From Clostridiales bacterium (lineage in GTDB: Bacteria; Bacillota; Clostridia; Lachnospirales; Lachnospiraceae): a stretch of 58,043 bases of DNA. The stretch is from contig JAJQEU010000010.1 in the NCBI GenBank assembly GCA_021201535.1, forward strand, positions 1 through 58,043, written 5' to 3'. Of the stretch, positions 34,769-44,829 are shown one piece after another (position 1 is the first letter of the stretch; each line of letters starts with the position of its first letter). Under the pieces are notes generated by a model. The model had not been told where the DNA came from, made no database searches, and was given only the letters and a program-made list of their open reading frames with translations. The position numbers and the translations under genes are program-made.

Positions 34769-36450
34769 TCATACCGGTCTGGTCGTCAGAAACTCCGCCA
34801 TAATATTCATGTGTTTTTTCTCAAAATCCCTGTAGTTGAAGTGCTGTTCCTCCGGCGGCAGAGATTCGCACATGTTCTCGAGCCGATTTGTCAGGAGATA
34901 AGACTTCACGATGCACTGATCCACCTTCCATTTCGGGAAATCTTCATTGTGCGGCGATGTCCGGTCAATCCGGATCAGATCCCCGCGTATAGAACGGATC
35001 ATTTCCGACAGATATTCGATCTGATATTTAAACCGGATCGGAAAGATCCATTTGTTGGCAATGAGCGCGATGGCCGCGCCGATCAGGGTGTATAACAGCC
35101 GCTGTCCAAGCACCAGGGCGACGCTTGTGTCCAGCGTCTGCAGCGCCAGAGCGGAACAGGTGATGTAGGCTACCGTGGGACCGTATCCGCTGGCACTGTA
35201 GATCAGGAAGTTCGCGACTGTCATGATGGCGACATGGGAGGCGAATCCGCTGAATACGGAAAACAGAACCAGGCAGAGCACAATGCCGACAATGGTTCCG
35301 GTCACCCGCTGCCGGATCCTTTGCATCGTGTGGTCCGTAAATGGGATCATCATAAAAAACACGGAGATCACCAGCCAGTACACGTTCTGGAATCCTGACG
35401 CCCACGCGAAGATCAGGCAGGGCGTGACCGTGATCACCTGCCGGAGCGCGAAGCGCAGCCGGAAGCTGCGGATATCCGGTTTTTTCAGCCGGAAGTTCAG
35501 CCGGTGGTAATCCGGCGTCGGTTCCGTAGTCTCGAATCTTGTCAGGAAATCCCGATACAGTGTTTCCGCTTTTTTCAGATTCTGATTTGTCTTAAAATTC
35601 AGCGTCAGGTAGTTGATGAGCTGGAAGAGCAGGACAAACTGGCAGTACCAGTTCGTCTTCCCTTTCGGGAACAGGCTGGCGCGGTTCCGGGAGTAGATCT
35701 CGCTGCTGATTTTTTTGTTGATGTCGGCGAGCTCGCGGTGAAGCCGTTCGAGATCATCGAGGGAAGGCGCGATATCCGGGTCCGGAGCGGTATTTGCATG
35801 ACGGGCAGCAGTATCCGTAGCCGAAGCGGTATTTGCATGACGGGCAGCAGTATCCGGAACGGACGCGTTTTTTCCGTTCTGTGCCTGTGACGAATGATTC
35901 GTGAAAAAACGGCATAATTCCAGCTGCTGCCGGCTGTTTTCAAACCCCTCCCGTATATAGTCCGGGAGCATATTTTTTTGCCTTCGATCTTTGACAGAAT
36001 AAAAACAAAAAGGAGTACCAGCACAAAGGTGGCCAGCAGCGCCTCCAGACGGTTCAGCAGAGCGGCCGGTGTGGATACCGGCGCGATCTGGAAAAAGATC
36101 AGCGCCATGCCGGCCGGGAAGTAGTTCGTCGGGTTATACTCGTCGATCAGGATATCCGCGATCCAGAACAGCGCCAGCGCATTGATCATGATGCACTGCG
36201 GCAGGTTCATGACCGCAAAAAACGCCAGGAACGCCATGGCAAAGTAGATTCCGAAATTTTTGATCATGCACTCATAATGGTTGCGCATGGTGCGAAAGCG
36301 CAGGAAAGAGAGCGTCGCGAAGGGACCGATCATGGTGTTTTCCGTGCCGAAAAAATAATAGGTCATGAAAAAGATCAGGGTCGCCATGATGGTCGGCGCG
36401 ATCGCTTTTTTTATGGCAGGTTTTATATTACGAAACTTCAAGCTAATCAC
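34769..36450 (-). pseudogene. FUSC-type (aromatic acid exporter family) membrane protein split by a frameshift
   Basis: Two overlapping minus-strand frames together make one protein of about 560 residues: 36450 to about 35975 (membrane segments such as IMATLIFFMTYYFF, FAMAFLAFFAV, ATFVLVLLFVFIL) and about 35975 to 34769 (QVITVTPCLIFAWASG, VYWLVISVFFMMIPFTDH, and a second membrane set). They meet at an A7 run (T7 on +, 35973-35979); one extra A would join GKK directly to NMLPDYI. It may be a real mutation, a phase-variable run or a sequencing error. The linker holds a 39-base-period repeat (35786-35817 and 35825-35856 are identical). Likely role: efflux. Confidence 0.75.
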
Positions 36451-36540
36451 CTCACGCCTATCTTAGAAAGAAGAAAGGGAATTGTCAATCAAAATATTTC
36501 TGTCGAATCTGAAAAAAACGCATATAAATCAAGAAAAAAA

Positions 36541-36569
36541 GTGACCGATTGCAGAAAATGTGGTACACT
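36541..36569 (+). promoter_or_regulatory. Possible promoter of the ispF-sigH block
   Basis: GTGACC (36541-36546), 17 bases, then TACACT (36564-36569) preceded by TGG, an extended -10. It is a moderate match and the only one I see in this 342-base gap. Confidence 0.45.
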
Positions 36570-36608
36570 GATATAGCGTCTGATGATGCGGAGCGCATGA
36601 ATCTGAAA

Positions 36609-36782
36609 CAGGTGCTGTGAATGCGTCAGATAAGACAGGTGCTGTAAAATGCGTCAGATGAGACAGATGATATGAGAGCGCCGGCAGTCTGACGCTTAGG
36701 ATCGGGCGCGGCAGAACATACTGTGAGGAGACTCAGGACGAAAGCTGTGAGTCTGACGATTGTGGATCGGGCGCGGCGGAAC
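36609..36782. repeat. Nested direct repeats in the ispF leader
   Basis: CAGGTGCTGT.AATGCGTCAGAT units start at 36609 and 36636, with a degraded one at 36664 (period 27-28). A second pair of about 32 bases, AGTCTGACG...GGATCGGGCGCGGC.GAAC, lies at 36686-36717 and 36750-36782 (period 64). No gene is present in 36451-36792. Confidence 0.7.
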
Positions 36783-36792
36783 GGAGGTTTGT

Positions 36793-37326
36793 ATGAGAGT
36801 CGGTATGGGCTATGATGTGCATCAGCTTACAGAGGGGAGGCGCCTGATTCTCGGCGGCGTGGATATCCCGCACACGAGGGGGCTGCTCGGCCATTCGGAC
36901 GCGGACGTTCTTCTTCACGCGGTGATGGATGCGCTGCTGGGCGCAGCGGCTCTCGGGGATATCGGGAAGCATTTTCCGGACACAGATGAGCGTTACCGTG
37001 GGATCTCCAGTCTGAAGCTTCTGTCCCGGGTGGGAGACCTTTTGCTGCAGAGGCATTATGTGATCGAGAATATTGACGCGACGGTGATCGCGCAGCAGCC
37101 GAAGCTGCGTCCTTATATCGCGCAGATGGAACAGAATATCGCCGATACGCTGGGGATCGATCAGAGTCAGGTCAATGTCAAGGCGACGACGGAGGAACAT
37201 CTGGGTTTTACCGGCCGGGAGGAGGGCATTGCGGCGAACGCAGTCTGCCTGCTCTCCGCCATCTACGAGAACAGCGTAACGGTTGCGGACAGTCAGCCGG
37301 GCTGTGCGGGCTGTCCTGGCTGCTGA
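36793..37326 (+). CDS. ispF: 2-C-methyl-D-erythritol 2,4-cyclodiphosphate synthase
   Basis: MEP-pathway isoprenoid enzyme. The ATG at 36793 follows ACGGAGG and gives [12 protein letters not shown], the family start with the metal ligands D and H. Other motifs are [33 protein letters not shown] and [19 protein letters not shown]. It is 177 residues long, about 15-20 more than usual: a C-terminal tail ends in PGCAGCPGC, which is not part of the known fold. It starts the ispF-kinase-cysS-mrnC-rlmB-sigH block. Confidence 0.96.
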   Translation: MRVGMGYDVHQLTEGRRLILGGVDIPHTRGLLGHSDADVLLHAVMDALLGAAALGDIGKHFPDTDERYRGISSLKLLSRVGDLLLQRHYVIENIDATVIAQQPKLRPYIAQMEQNIADTLGIDQSQVNVKATTEEHLGFTGREEGIAANAVCLLSAIYENSVTVADSQPGCAGCPGC

Positions 37327-37378
37327 TGGATACAATCAATACTTTAAGGAATACCGCTGACTCAGCGGAGGAATGGAG

Positions 37379-38488
37379 ATGGATATGATTCAGTTTGAGG
37401 AGATCATCCGCAAATTTCAGATTGAGGGAGAGATTACAGAAGTGCATCCCCTGGGGCACGGCTCAGTCAATCATACCTATGAGATTGTGTGCGGCGGGAT
37501 TCATTATGTATTACAGGAAATGAACCATTTTATATTCAAATATCCGACCGATGTCATGAATAATCTCTTCCATGTGACAGAGTATCTGAGAGATATCATA
37601 GAAAGAGAAGGGCGGGATCCGGATCTGGAGACGCTGACATTCATCCGGACAAAGGCAGGAAACCAGCTTCTTCAGACCGAGACCGGGAGTTATTTCCGTC
37701 TGTATCGTATGATTCGCTTCGGAGAGGAGATGAAGAAGCCGGACACGGCTGAAACAGCTTATGAAGTCGGGAAGATTCTCGGACAGTTTCATCGGAGACT
37801 GCGCGATTTCCCGGTCGAACAGCTCTCCTACACGATGCCGAAGCTCCATAATATGAACCATGTGCTCTCTGCCTTTCTGGATGCGGTGCGCGGGGATATC
37901 TGTTTTCGAACCTCGGATTGTCAGGAACAGATTCAGTTTGTCCTGGAACGATCCAGGAAAACTTCGCGTATCCGTGATGCGGTGAAAGCCGGTGAGATTC
38001 CGCTCCGTGTCACACATAACGATACGCATTACAGTAATATCCTTGTCGATGCTGAAAGTAAAAAGGCGATCTGCCTGATTGATCTGGATACGGTGATGCC
38101 GGGAGTTTCCATTCTTGATTTCGGCGATTCCGTCCGGGCGGGAGCGGCTACCTTTGATGAGGATGAAAAGTCCGGCGATATTGAACTGGATCTGGATCTG
38201 TACCGGTTCCATCTGCAGGGATATGCGGATGAAATGGGACGGGTGCTCACGGACAGGGAAAAGGAACTGATCAATGACGCCGTGTGGCTTATGGCGCTGG
38301 AACGCGGCATTTGTTATCTGACGGATTATCTGAACGGCGATCGTTATCTGACGGATTTCTCCAGTGAAAGACAGAATCTCTATCGCGCGGTGAACCAGTT
38401 TTTCCTCGTGCTGGATATCGAGGAAAAGAACGAACAGATGATGCAGATCGCCAGGCATGTGTTTTTGCGGCATGGCGGAGTTTTATAA
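37379..38488 (+). CDS. APH/choline-kinase-fold phosphotransferase (N-acetylhexosamine kinase-like)
   Basis: A 369-residue kinase of the aminoglycoside phosphotransferase fold. Three ATGs lie within 13 bases; 37379 is preferred because GCGGAGG (37365-37371) is 7 bases upstream. It has the nucleotide lobe (LGHGSVNHTYEIVC; YVLQEMN), the catalytic loop VTHNDTHYSNILVD with Asp and Asn, and the metal motif CLIDLDTVMPG. The HNDTHxxN pattern followed by DLDT resembles bacterial N-acetylhexosamine 1-kinases more than antibiotic-resistance enzymes. The substrate is inferred. Confidence 0.82.
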   Translation: MDMIQFEEIIRKFQIEGEITEVHPLGHGSVNHTYEIVCGGIHYVLQEMNHFIFKYPTDVMNNLFHVTEYLRDIIEREGRDPDLETLTFIRTKAGNQLLQTETGSYFRLYRMIRFGEEMKKPDTAETAYEVGKILGQFHRRLRDFPVEQLSYTMPKLHNMNHVLSAFLDAVRGDICFRTSDCQEQIQFVLERSRKTSRIRDAVKAGEIPLRVTHNDTHYSNILVDAESKKAICLIDLDTVMPGVSILDFGDSVRAGAATFDEDEKSGDIELDLDLYRFHLQGYADEMGRVLTDREKELINDAVWLMALERGICYLTDYLNGDRYLTDFSSERQNLYRAVNQFFLVLDIEEKNEQMMQIARHVFLRHGGVL

Positions 38489-38588
38489 TCCTGACAGGCT
38501 TGTGGGAGCGCGATGCGCGGAACAATCCGTGAACCGGTTTTGACTCCCGGATCAATCTTGTGGATTTTCAGAAAGGAACCAGAAAAGA

Positions 38589-39991
<1,403 letters not shown>

Positions 39992-40007
<16 letters not shown>

Positions 40008-40450
40008 AGACGGATAAAGCGATTTTTTCAGAGATCAGACAGTATTTTCATGTTCAGGATGTAGATATCCGCACATACTCGCCTCTCGCACTGGCCTATA
40101 TCGGCGACGGGATTTATGATCTGGTCATCCGCTCCGTTGTTGTGGGACACGGCAATGTCCGGCCGGGTCAGCTGCACCGGCACACCAGCCATCTGGTGAA
40201 GGCGTACTCCCAGTCGGAGATGATGGAAGCCATTTTGCCTGAACTGACGGAGGAGGAGGAGGATTATTATCGCCGCGGGCGCAACGCCAAGTCGCCTACC
40301 ATGGCGAAGAACGCGACGGTGGCAGATTACCGGCGGGCGACCGGTTTCGAGGCGCTGATGGGATATCTGTATCTGACGGATCAGTTTGGGCGGCTGCTGT
40401 ACCTGATCAACGTGGGTTTGCGGGGCATCGGGGCGGATGAAGCAGTATGA
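39992..40450 (+). CDS. mrnC: Mini-ribonuclease III
   Basis: A 152-residue RNase III catalytic domain without a double-stranded-RNA-binding domain; it matures 23S rRNA in Firmicutes. The signature [19 protein letters not shown] holds the catalytic Asp, and [13 protein letters not shown] the second acidic site. It overlaps cysS by 16 bases, and rlmB follows in the conserved Firmicutes order. Confidence 0.95.
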
Positions 40451-40541
40451 GGGCATGCGGAAAACTGCGCGGGGACTCGCGGCAGAAGACAGGCAGGAAA
40501 ATGAGGATCATTCCGGGGAGACAGAGAGGAGAGAGGATTCT

Positions 40542-41312
40542 ATGGGCGCCAGCATGGATATAGAAAAAACACAAAGTCAGCATTTCGTTATAGAGGGAAG
40601 AAATGCCGTGCTCGAAGCGTTTCGCTCCGGCAAAACCATAGATAAACTGTTTGCCCTGGACGGCTGTCAGGACGGGCCGGTCCGCACGATCGTCCGCGAG
40701 GCGAAAAAGCAGGGGACAGTCATAAGCTTTGTCTCGAAGGAGCGGCTGGATCAGATGTCGGAGACCAGAAAGCACCAGGGGGTCATCGCGCATGCCGCGG
40801 CATACGAATACGCCACGGTGGATGAGATCCTGCGGAGAGCGGAGGATAGAGGTGAGCCGCCGTTCCTGATTCTGCTGGACGGCATCGAGGATCCGCATAA
40901 CCTTGGCGCGATCATTCGGACGGCCAACCTGGCCGGCGCGCACGGAGTGGTCATCCCGAAGCGGCGTGCGGCCGGCCTGACGGCGACCGTCGCGAAGGCG
41001 TCCGCCGGCGCCCTGAACTACACACCGGTGGCAAAGGTGACGAATCTGTCCGCCGTGATGAAGGAACTGAAAGAGCGCGGAATCTGGTTTGTCTGCGCGG
41101 ACATGGACGGCGAGGTGATGTACCGGCAGAATCTGACCGGTCCCATCGGACTGGTCATCGGAAACGAGGGCGAGGGCGTTGGCAGGCTGGTAAAAGAGAA
41201 CTGCGATCTCACGGCCTCGATTCCGATGCGCGGGGATATCGATTCCCTGAACGCCTCGGTGGCTGCGGGCGTGCTGGCCTGGGAGGTCGTGCGCCAGAGG
41301 CTGAATCACTGA
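40542..41312 (+). CDS. rlmB: 23S rRNA (guanosine-2'-O)-methyltransferase, SpoU/TrmH family
   Basis: SPOUT-fold methyltransferase acting on the 23S rRNA peptidyl-transferase loop. The 256-residue form starts at 40542 behind an AGGAGAGAGG site; an in-frame ATG at 40437 would overlap mrnC by 14 bases. The N-terminal L30-like part is FVIEGRNAVLEAF. The knot motifs are LLDGIEDPHNLGAIIRTA, GLVIGNEGEGVGRLV and IPMRGDIDSLNASVAAGVL. The next gene is sigH; the rae1/yacP gene normally found between them is absent. Confidence 0.95.
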   Translation: MGASMDIEKTQSQHFVIEGRNAVLEAFRSGKTIDKLFALDGCQDGPVRTIVREAKKQGTVISFVSKERLDQMSETRKHQGVIAHAAAYEYATVDEILRRAEDRGEPPFLILLDGIEDPHNLGAIIRTANLAGAHGVVIPKRRAAGLTATVAKASAGALNYTPVAKVTNLSAVMKELKERGIWFVCADMDGEVMYRQNLTGPIGLVIGNEGEGVGRLVKENCDLTASIPMRGDIDSLNASVAAGVLAWEVVRQRLNH

Positions 41313-41422
41313 TTTTCCTGTATCAGTGTTTCTCAGACAGGCAGACCAGACAGGCAGAGAAGACGGGGAATGTAAGCGGTGTCTGCCGAACGGATGCGGA
41401 TGAACTGCTCAGAAAGTGACAG

Positions 41423-42034
41423 ATGGTTATGGAACGATATGAAAAAATGACCGACGCGGAGCTGATCCGCCTTCTGCGGGACGGCGAGTCCCGTGTGATG
41501 GATTATCTTCTGGAAAAATATAAATATCTGGTGAGAAAAAAGGCGAATGCTCTTTTCCTGCTCGGCGGCGACACCGACGACCTGATTCAGGAGGGGATGA
41601 TCGGCCTGTTCAAAGCTGTCCGGGATTACGATGAGGATGCCGGCAGTTTTTTTCATTTTGCGGAGCTCTGTATCAGCCGGCAGATCTACACGGCGATCGA
41701 GTCCGCCGCGCGGAAAAAACACGGACCGCTGAATTCCTATATTTCTCTTTCCTCCGGGAGTACGGACGAGGGTAATGTGCCGATCGGCGGTGCGGTGGCG
41801 GCAAATGATCAGAACCCGGAGCAGATGATGATCGACCGGGAAAATCTGGATGATTTTCTTTCCCGGATTTACGACCGGCTGAGCGTCATGGAACAGCGCG
41901 TGATGGATTATTATCTGGAGGGAATGAATTACCGGCAGATCGCGGAGGCGATGGGAATGCAGGAAAAGTCCGTTGACAACGCGCTGCAGAGGATCCGGGG
42001 GAAGGTACAGCGGATTTCTCCTTCTGACAGATAA
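41423..42034 (+). CDS. sigH: Sporulation/transition-phase sigma factor SigH
   Basis: A 203-residue sigma-70-family factor: region 2 has VRKKANALFLLGGDTDDLIQEGMIGLFKAVRDYD, region 3 is short, and region 4 has MEQRVMDYYLEGMNYRQIAEAMGMQEKSVDNAL. The position after cysS-mrnC-rlmB is that of sigH in Bacillus and Clostridia. ATG 41423 and 41429 are both possible and neither has a strong ribosome binding site. In related genomes rpmG-secE-nusG follow; here accessory DNA follows instead. Confidence 0.93.
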   Translation: MVMERYEKMTDAELIRLLRDGESRVMDYLLEKYKYLVRKKANALFLLGGDTDDLIQEGMIGLFKAVRDYDEDAGSFFHFAELCISRQIYTAIESAARKKHGPLNSYISLSSGSTDEGNVPIGGAVAANDQNPEQMMIDRENLDDFLSRIYDRLSVMEQRVMDYYLEGMNYRQIAEAMGMQEKSVDNALQRIRGKVQRISPSDR

Positions 42035-42080
42035 GATACACAATACACAGAAAATTTACAGAAAAATACAGGATGTTTTC

Positions 42081-42109
42081 TTGATAAACAAATTTTTTTG
42101 GTTCATATT
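42081..42109 (+). promoter_or_regulatory. Possible promoter of the LuxR-like relic
   Basis: TTGATA (42081-42086), 17 bases, CATATT (42104-42109), in an AT-rich stretch after sigH. Confidence 0.4.
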
Positions 42110-42156
42110 AGTATTAGTTTGGTTATATAGTTAAACATAAACAGAGGTGGATGAGA

Positions 42157-42490
42157 ATGGATAACAGCATGGAGTGTGAACCAGAAGAGGAGGAACGAAC
42201 CGGCGAACGATTATCTGAACCTGGAGAGCCGGCAGAGTATATACCGAATTATATACCGATGCCTCTGATGAATTCCGCCTATGAGCCGGGGCGTTGCCTT
42301 GAGACGGCGCAGGCGATGGGGGTATCTAAGGGGGATTGCTCTGGCGGAATATTATTATTTCAGCGGTCAGTCGGAACAGGCTGCTCAGGAAGCGGAGCCG
42401 TTTCTGGACAATCCGAATCTCTCGATTCGTCTCTCCGCCTGTCTGATTTATGCGTTCGCGAATCTTGCGACGGAGTCTGCCCGGCGTTGA
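42157..42490 (+). pseudogene. N-terminal relic of a LuxR-type regulator, frameshifted and truncated
   Basis: A clear start (AGAGGTGG before the ATG) leads into YIPNYIPMPLMNSAYEPGRC and then loses frame in a run of five G near 42315. The next frame reads YLRGIALAEYYYFSGQSEQ and LSACLIYAFANL, a pattern typical of the N-terminal region of Lachnospiraceae LuxR-type transcription factors. The frame stops at 42490 where unrelated sequence from the opposite strand begins, so the DNA-binding domain is missing. The identification is by recognition of the family pattern. Confidence 0.6.
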
Positions 42491-42929
42491 GGTTGCTTTT
42501 GTAGATTTCGGAAACTACCCATGTTTCAAAAAAAGCGCCGTCCATCGATCCTCTTTCCAATGTTTCAGCGCTGCTCCATCTTGTCAGATGTGCACATAAT
42601 CCGGTATCAAGAAAATACATTCGAGGCGCCTTGATGATCCGCTTCAGCGCGTTATTAAAATAAGGCTGAATCAAAGCGACAATCCCGGATGAAACGAGAA
42701 CAGAGAGCCAGTGTTTTGACGTTGGCGCAGAGATACCGGCTTCCCCGGCCAGCGTTTCATAATTTACATTTGTCGCGGTTCTTGCTGCGACAACTCCCAT
42801 AAAATTCAGAAAAGTCAGTTCATCCGCGACCTGTGACAGGTTCCGTATGTCGCGGCTGATGTAAGTCTCAAGGTATGACTCATAATACTGGGATTGATCC
42901 ACATCTTCATTTTCATATAAACGCGGCAT
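42470..42929 (-). pseudogene. DUF4143 fragment of an AAA+/DUF4143 ATPase
   Basis: On the minus strand, QYYESYLETYISRDIRNLSQVADELTF, then LVSSGIVALIQPYFNN, FLDTGLCAHLTRW and GAFFETWVVSEIYKS follow the DUF4143 pattern. The usual N-terminal ATPase domain is absent (nothing in frame beyond 42929), and the C-terminal nuclease-like end is lost where it meets the LuxR relic near 42470-42490. It is a remnant cut at both ends. Confidence 0.75.
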
Positions 42930-43031
42930 GGAGCCTTTGAAAATCTGATTTTATTTTTGCATAAAAAAGTGTATTGTCAAGTGCCGGTTTTTTAAGTGAA
43001 GTCTCAAAGACCCGGGACTGTAATGAAAACA

Positions 43032-43087
43032 GATAAAATGTGCTTGCACAGGGACTGCCGGATAAAATGTGCTTGCACAGGAACTGC
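43032..43087 (+). repeat. Tandem 29-base-period repeat carrying the -35 region of copy 3
   Basis: GATAAAATGTGCTTGCACAG plus seven more bases occurs at 43032-43058 and 43061-43087 with a single difference. Both copies contain TTGCAC; only the second is placed correctly before a -10. Confidence 0.75.
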
Positions 43088-43101
43088 TATAAATGTATAA
43101 T
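43073..43101 (+). promoter_or_regulatory. Promoter of AAA/PD-(D/E)XK copy 3
   Basis: -35 TTGCAC (43073-43078), exactly 17 bases, perfect -10 TATAAT (43096-43101); the gene starts 24 bases later behind CGGAGG. Confidence 0.75.
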
Positions 43102-43125
43102 ACAACTGATCGGAGGTTATAGCTC

Positions 43126-44718
43126 ATGGGAATCTATTTAAATCCCGGAAACAAAGGATTTCAGACAATTTTAAATGGAGATTACGTTGATAAAACCGGT
43201 CTGATTGATTTTGTAAATCGAACGATCAATACTCCTCAGAAGCTGACATGCTTCAGCCGTCCTCGTCGTTTTGGAAAGTCATTTGCGGCGAAGATGCTTT
43301 GTGCCTATTATGATAAGAGTTGCGATTCACGTTCTCTTTTTGAGGGGCTGGAAATATCGAAGAAGGATTCATTCGATAAGTATCTTAATATGTATGATGT
43401 GATTTATCTGGACATTACATGGTTTATTTCCCGTTCAAAAAATAAGGGAGAAAACGTAGCATCGGATATCCAGACTGCAGTTATAGATGAACTAAAAGGA
43501 ACATTTACAGATTGTGTGAGCGGGAACGAAACATTTCTTCCGGACGCTCTTATGTCTGTCAGTCATAAGGCGGGGAATCAGTTTATTTTCATTATTGATG
43601 AATGGGATGCTCTTTTTCGCGAAGCAAAAGATGATGAAGGATTACAAAAGGAATATGTTCAGCTTTTGCGGGGACTGTTTAAAGGCGGAACCGCGACGGA
43701 TGAGACGATAGCAGCTGCTTACATGACGGGGATTCTCCCAATTAAGAAATATGGGACGGAGTCGGCGCTGACGGACTTTCGCGAGTTCACTATGGCGGCG
43801 CCGGATACATTGGCGCCGTATGTTGGCTTTACGGAACAGGAAGTTTTGGATTTGTGTGACACAAATCATCTGGATTTTGAAGAAGTGAAATTTTGGTATG
43901 ACGGTTATTCCTTTGATAATGTCGGATCCATATACAGTCCGAATTCCGTTATGCAGGCAATTGAGAGAAATGTTATAAGAAATTACTGGACATCGTCTGA
44001 AACCTATGAGTCGCTGGCAGCCTATATTGGGATGGATTATAAGGGGTTAAAAAAAGATATTATCAGAATGCTTGGCGGTGAAGCTGTCAGGGTAAAGGTC
44101 AGTACATTCCAGAATGATATGACATCCTTTAAAAGAAAAGATGATGTGCTGACATTATTGATTCATTTGGGATATTTAAGTTATGATGCAGTGAAGCAAA
44201 CGGTGACAATCCCGAATCAGGAAGTAGCGGATGCTTTCGGTGATGCAACAGACCAGGAAGGCTGGGGAGAGATTGGGGAACTGATTCAGGAATCGGACGA
44301 TTTACTGGAAGCAACGCTTTGTGGTGATTCTGATGCTGTTGCTGAGGCATTGGAGAAAGTGCATGCAGCCAATTCTTCTATACTGCGATATAATAACGAA
44401 GCTACACTTAGCAGCGTTATCATGATTGCATATTACACAGCCAGGCGAATATACAAAATCATTCCGGAGTTTCCGCAGGGAAAAGGGTTTGCCGATCTGG
44501 TTTTCCTTCCGCGCAGGGGCTCGGACAAGCCGGTTATGGTTGTGGAACTTAAATATGACAAAGACGCAGATACGGCGATCCGTCAGATACACGAGAATCG
44601 TTATGACGGTGATTTAAAGAAGTATTTTGGCAATCTGCTTTTGGTAGGAATCAATTACGATAAAGACGCAAAAGGAACAAATGCGAAAAAACATAGCTGT
44701 GTGATTGAAAAGGTGTAA
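43126..44718 (+). CDS. AAA-ATPase-like / PD-(D/E)XK family protein, copy 3
   Basis: A 530-residue close paralogue of copy 2, same length. Walker A is SRPRRFGKS, Walker B FIIDEWDALFRE, then MTGILPIKKYGTESALTDF. The C-terminal core is KGFADLVFLP...VMVVELKYDKDADTAIRQI. The gene is more AT-rich in third positions than the flanking core genes, suggesting separate ancestry. It has its own promoter and is followed 111 bases later by copy 4 in the same direction, so the two look like a tandem duplication that has diverged. Confidence 0.87.
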   Translation: MGIYLNPGNKGFQTILNGDYVDKTGLIDFVNRTINTPQKLTCFSRPRRFGKSFAAKMLCAYYDKSCDSRSLFEGLEISKKDSFDKYLNMYDVIYLDITWFISRSKNKGENVASDIQTAVIDELKGTFTDCVSGNETFLPDALMSVSHKAGNQFIFIIDEWDALFREAKDDEGLQKEYVQLLRGLFKGGTATDETIAAAYMTGILPIKKYGTESALTDFREFTMAAPDTLAPYVGFTEQEVLDLCDTNHLDFEEVKFWYDGYSFDNVGSIYSPNSVMQAIERNVIRNYWTSSETYESLAAYIGMDYKGLKKDIIRMLGGEAVRVKVSTFQNDMTSFKRKDDVLTLLIHLGYLSYDAVKQTVTIPNQEVADAFGDATDQEGWGEIGELIQESDDLLEATLCGDSDAVAEALEKVHAANSSILRYNNEATLSSVIMIAYYTARRIYKIIPEFPQGKGFADLVFLPRRGSDKPVMVVELKYDKDADTAIRQIHENRYDGDLKKYFGNLLLVGINYDKDAKGTNAKKHSCVIEKV

Positions 44719-44829
44719 TCAGTAAGAACGGAAACTGCGTAGGCAACTGACGAAAAAAGTCTGCGAAGCAGCTTCTCATAATACTATGCTATGATTAAGT
44801 AAAAATATATTTTGAAGGAGTGGGAAACA

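Noticed and set aside
35965..35985. Programmed -1 ribosomal frameshift in the exporter
   Set aside because: The A7 run is preceded by C in the reading phase C-AAA-AAA-A, so the X-XXY-YYZ slippery pattern does not fit. Transcriptional slippage, mutation or sequencing error are simpler.
38489..38588. T-box riboswitch upstream of cysS
   Set aside because: The gap is only 100 bases, with no T-box sequence or specifier loop that I can find.
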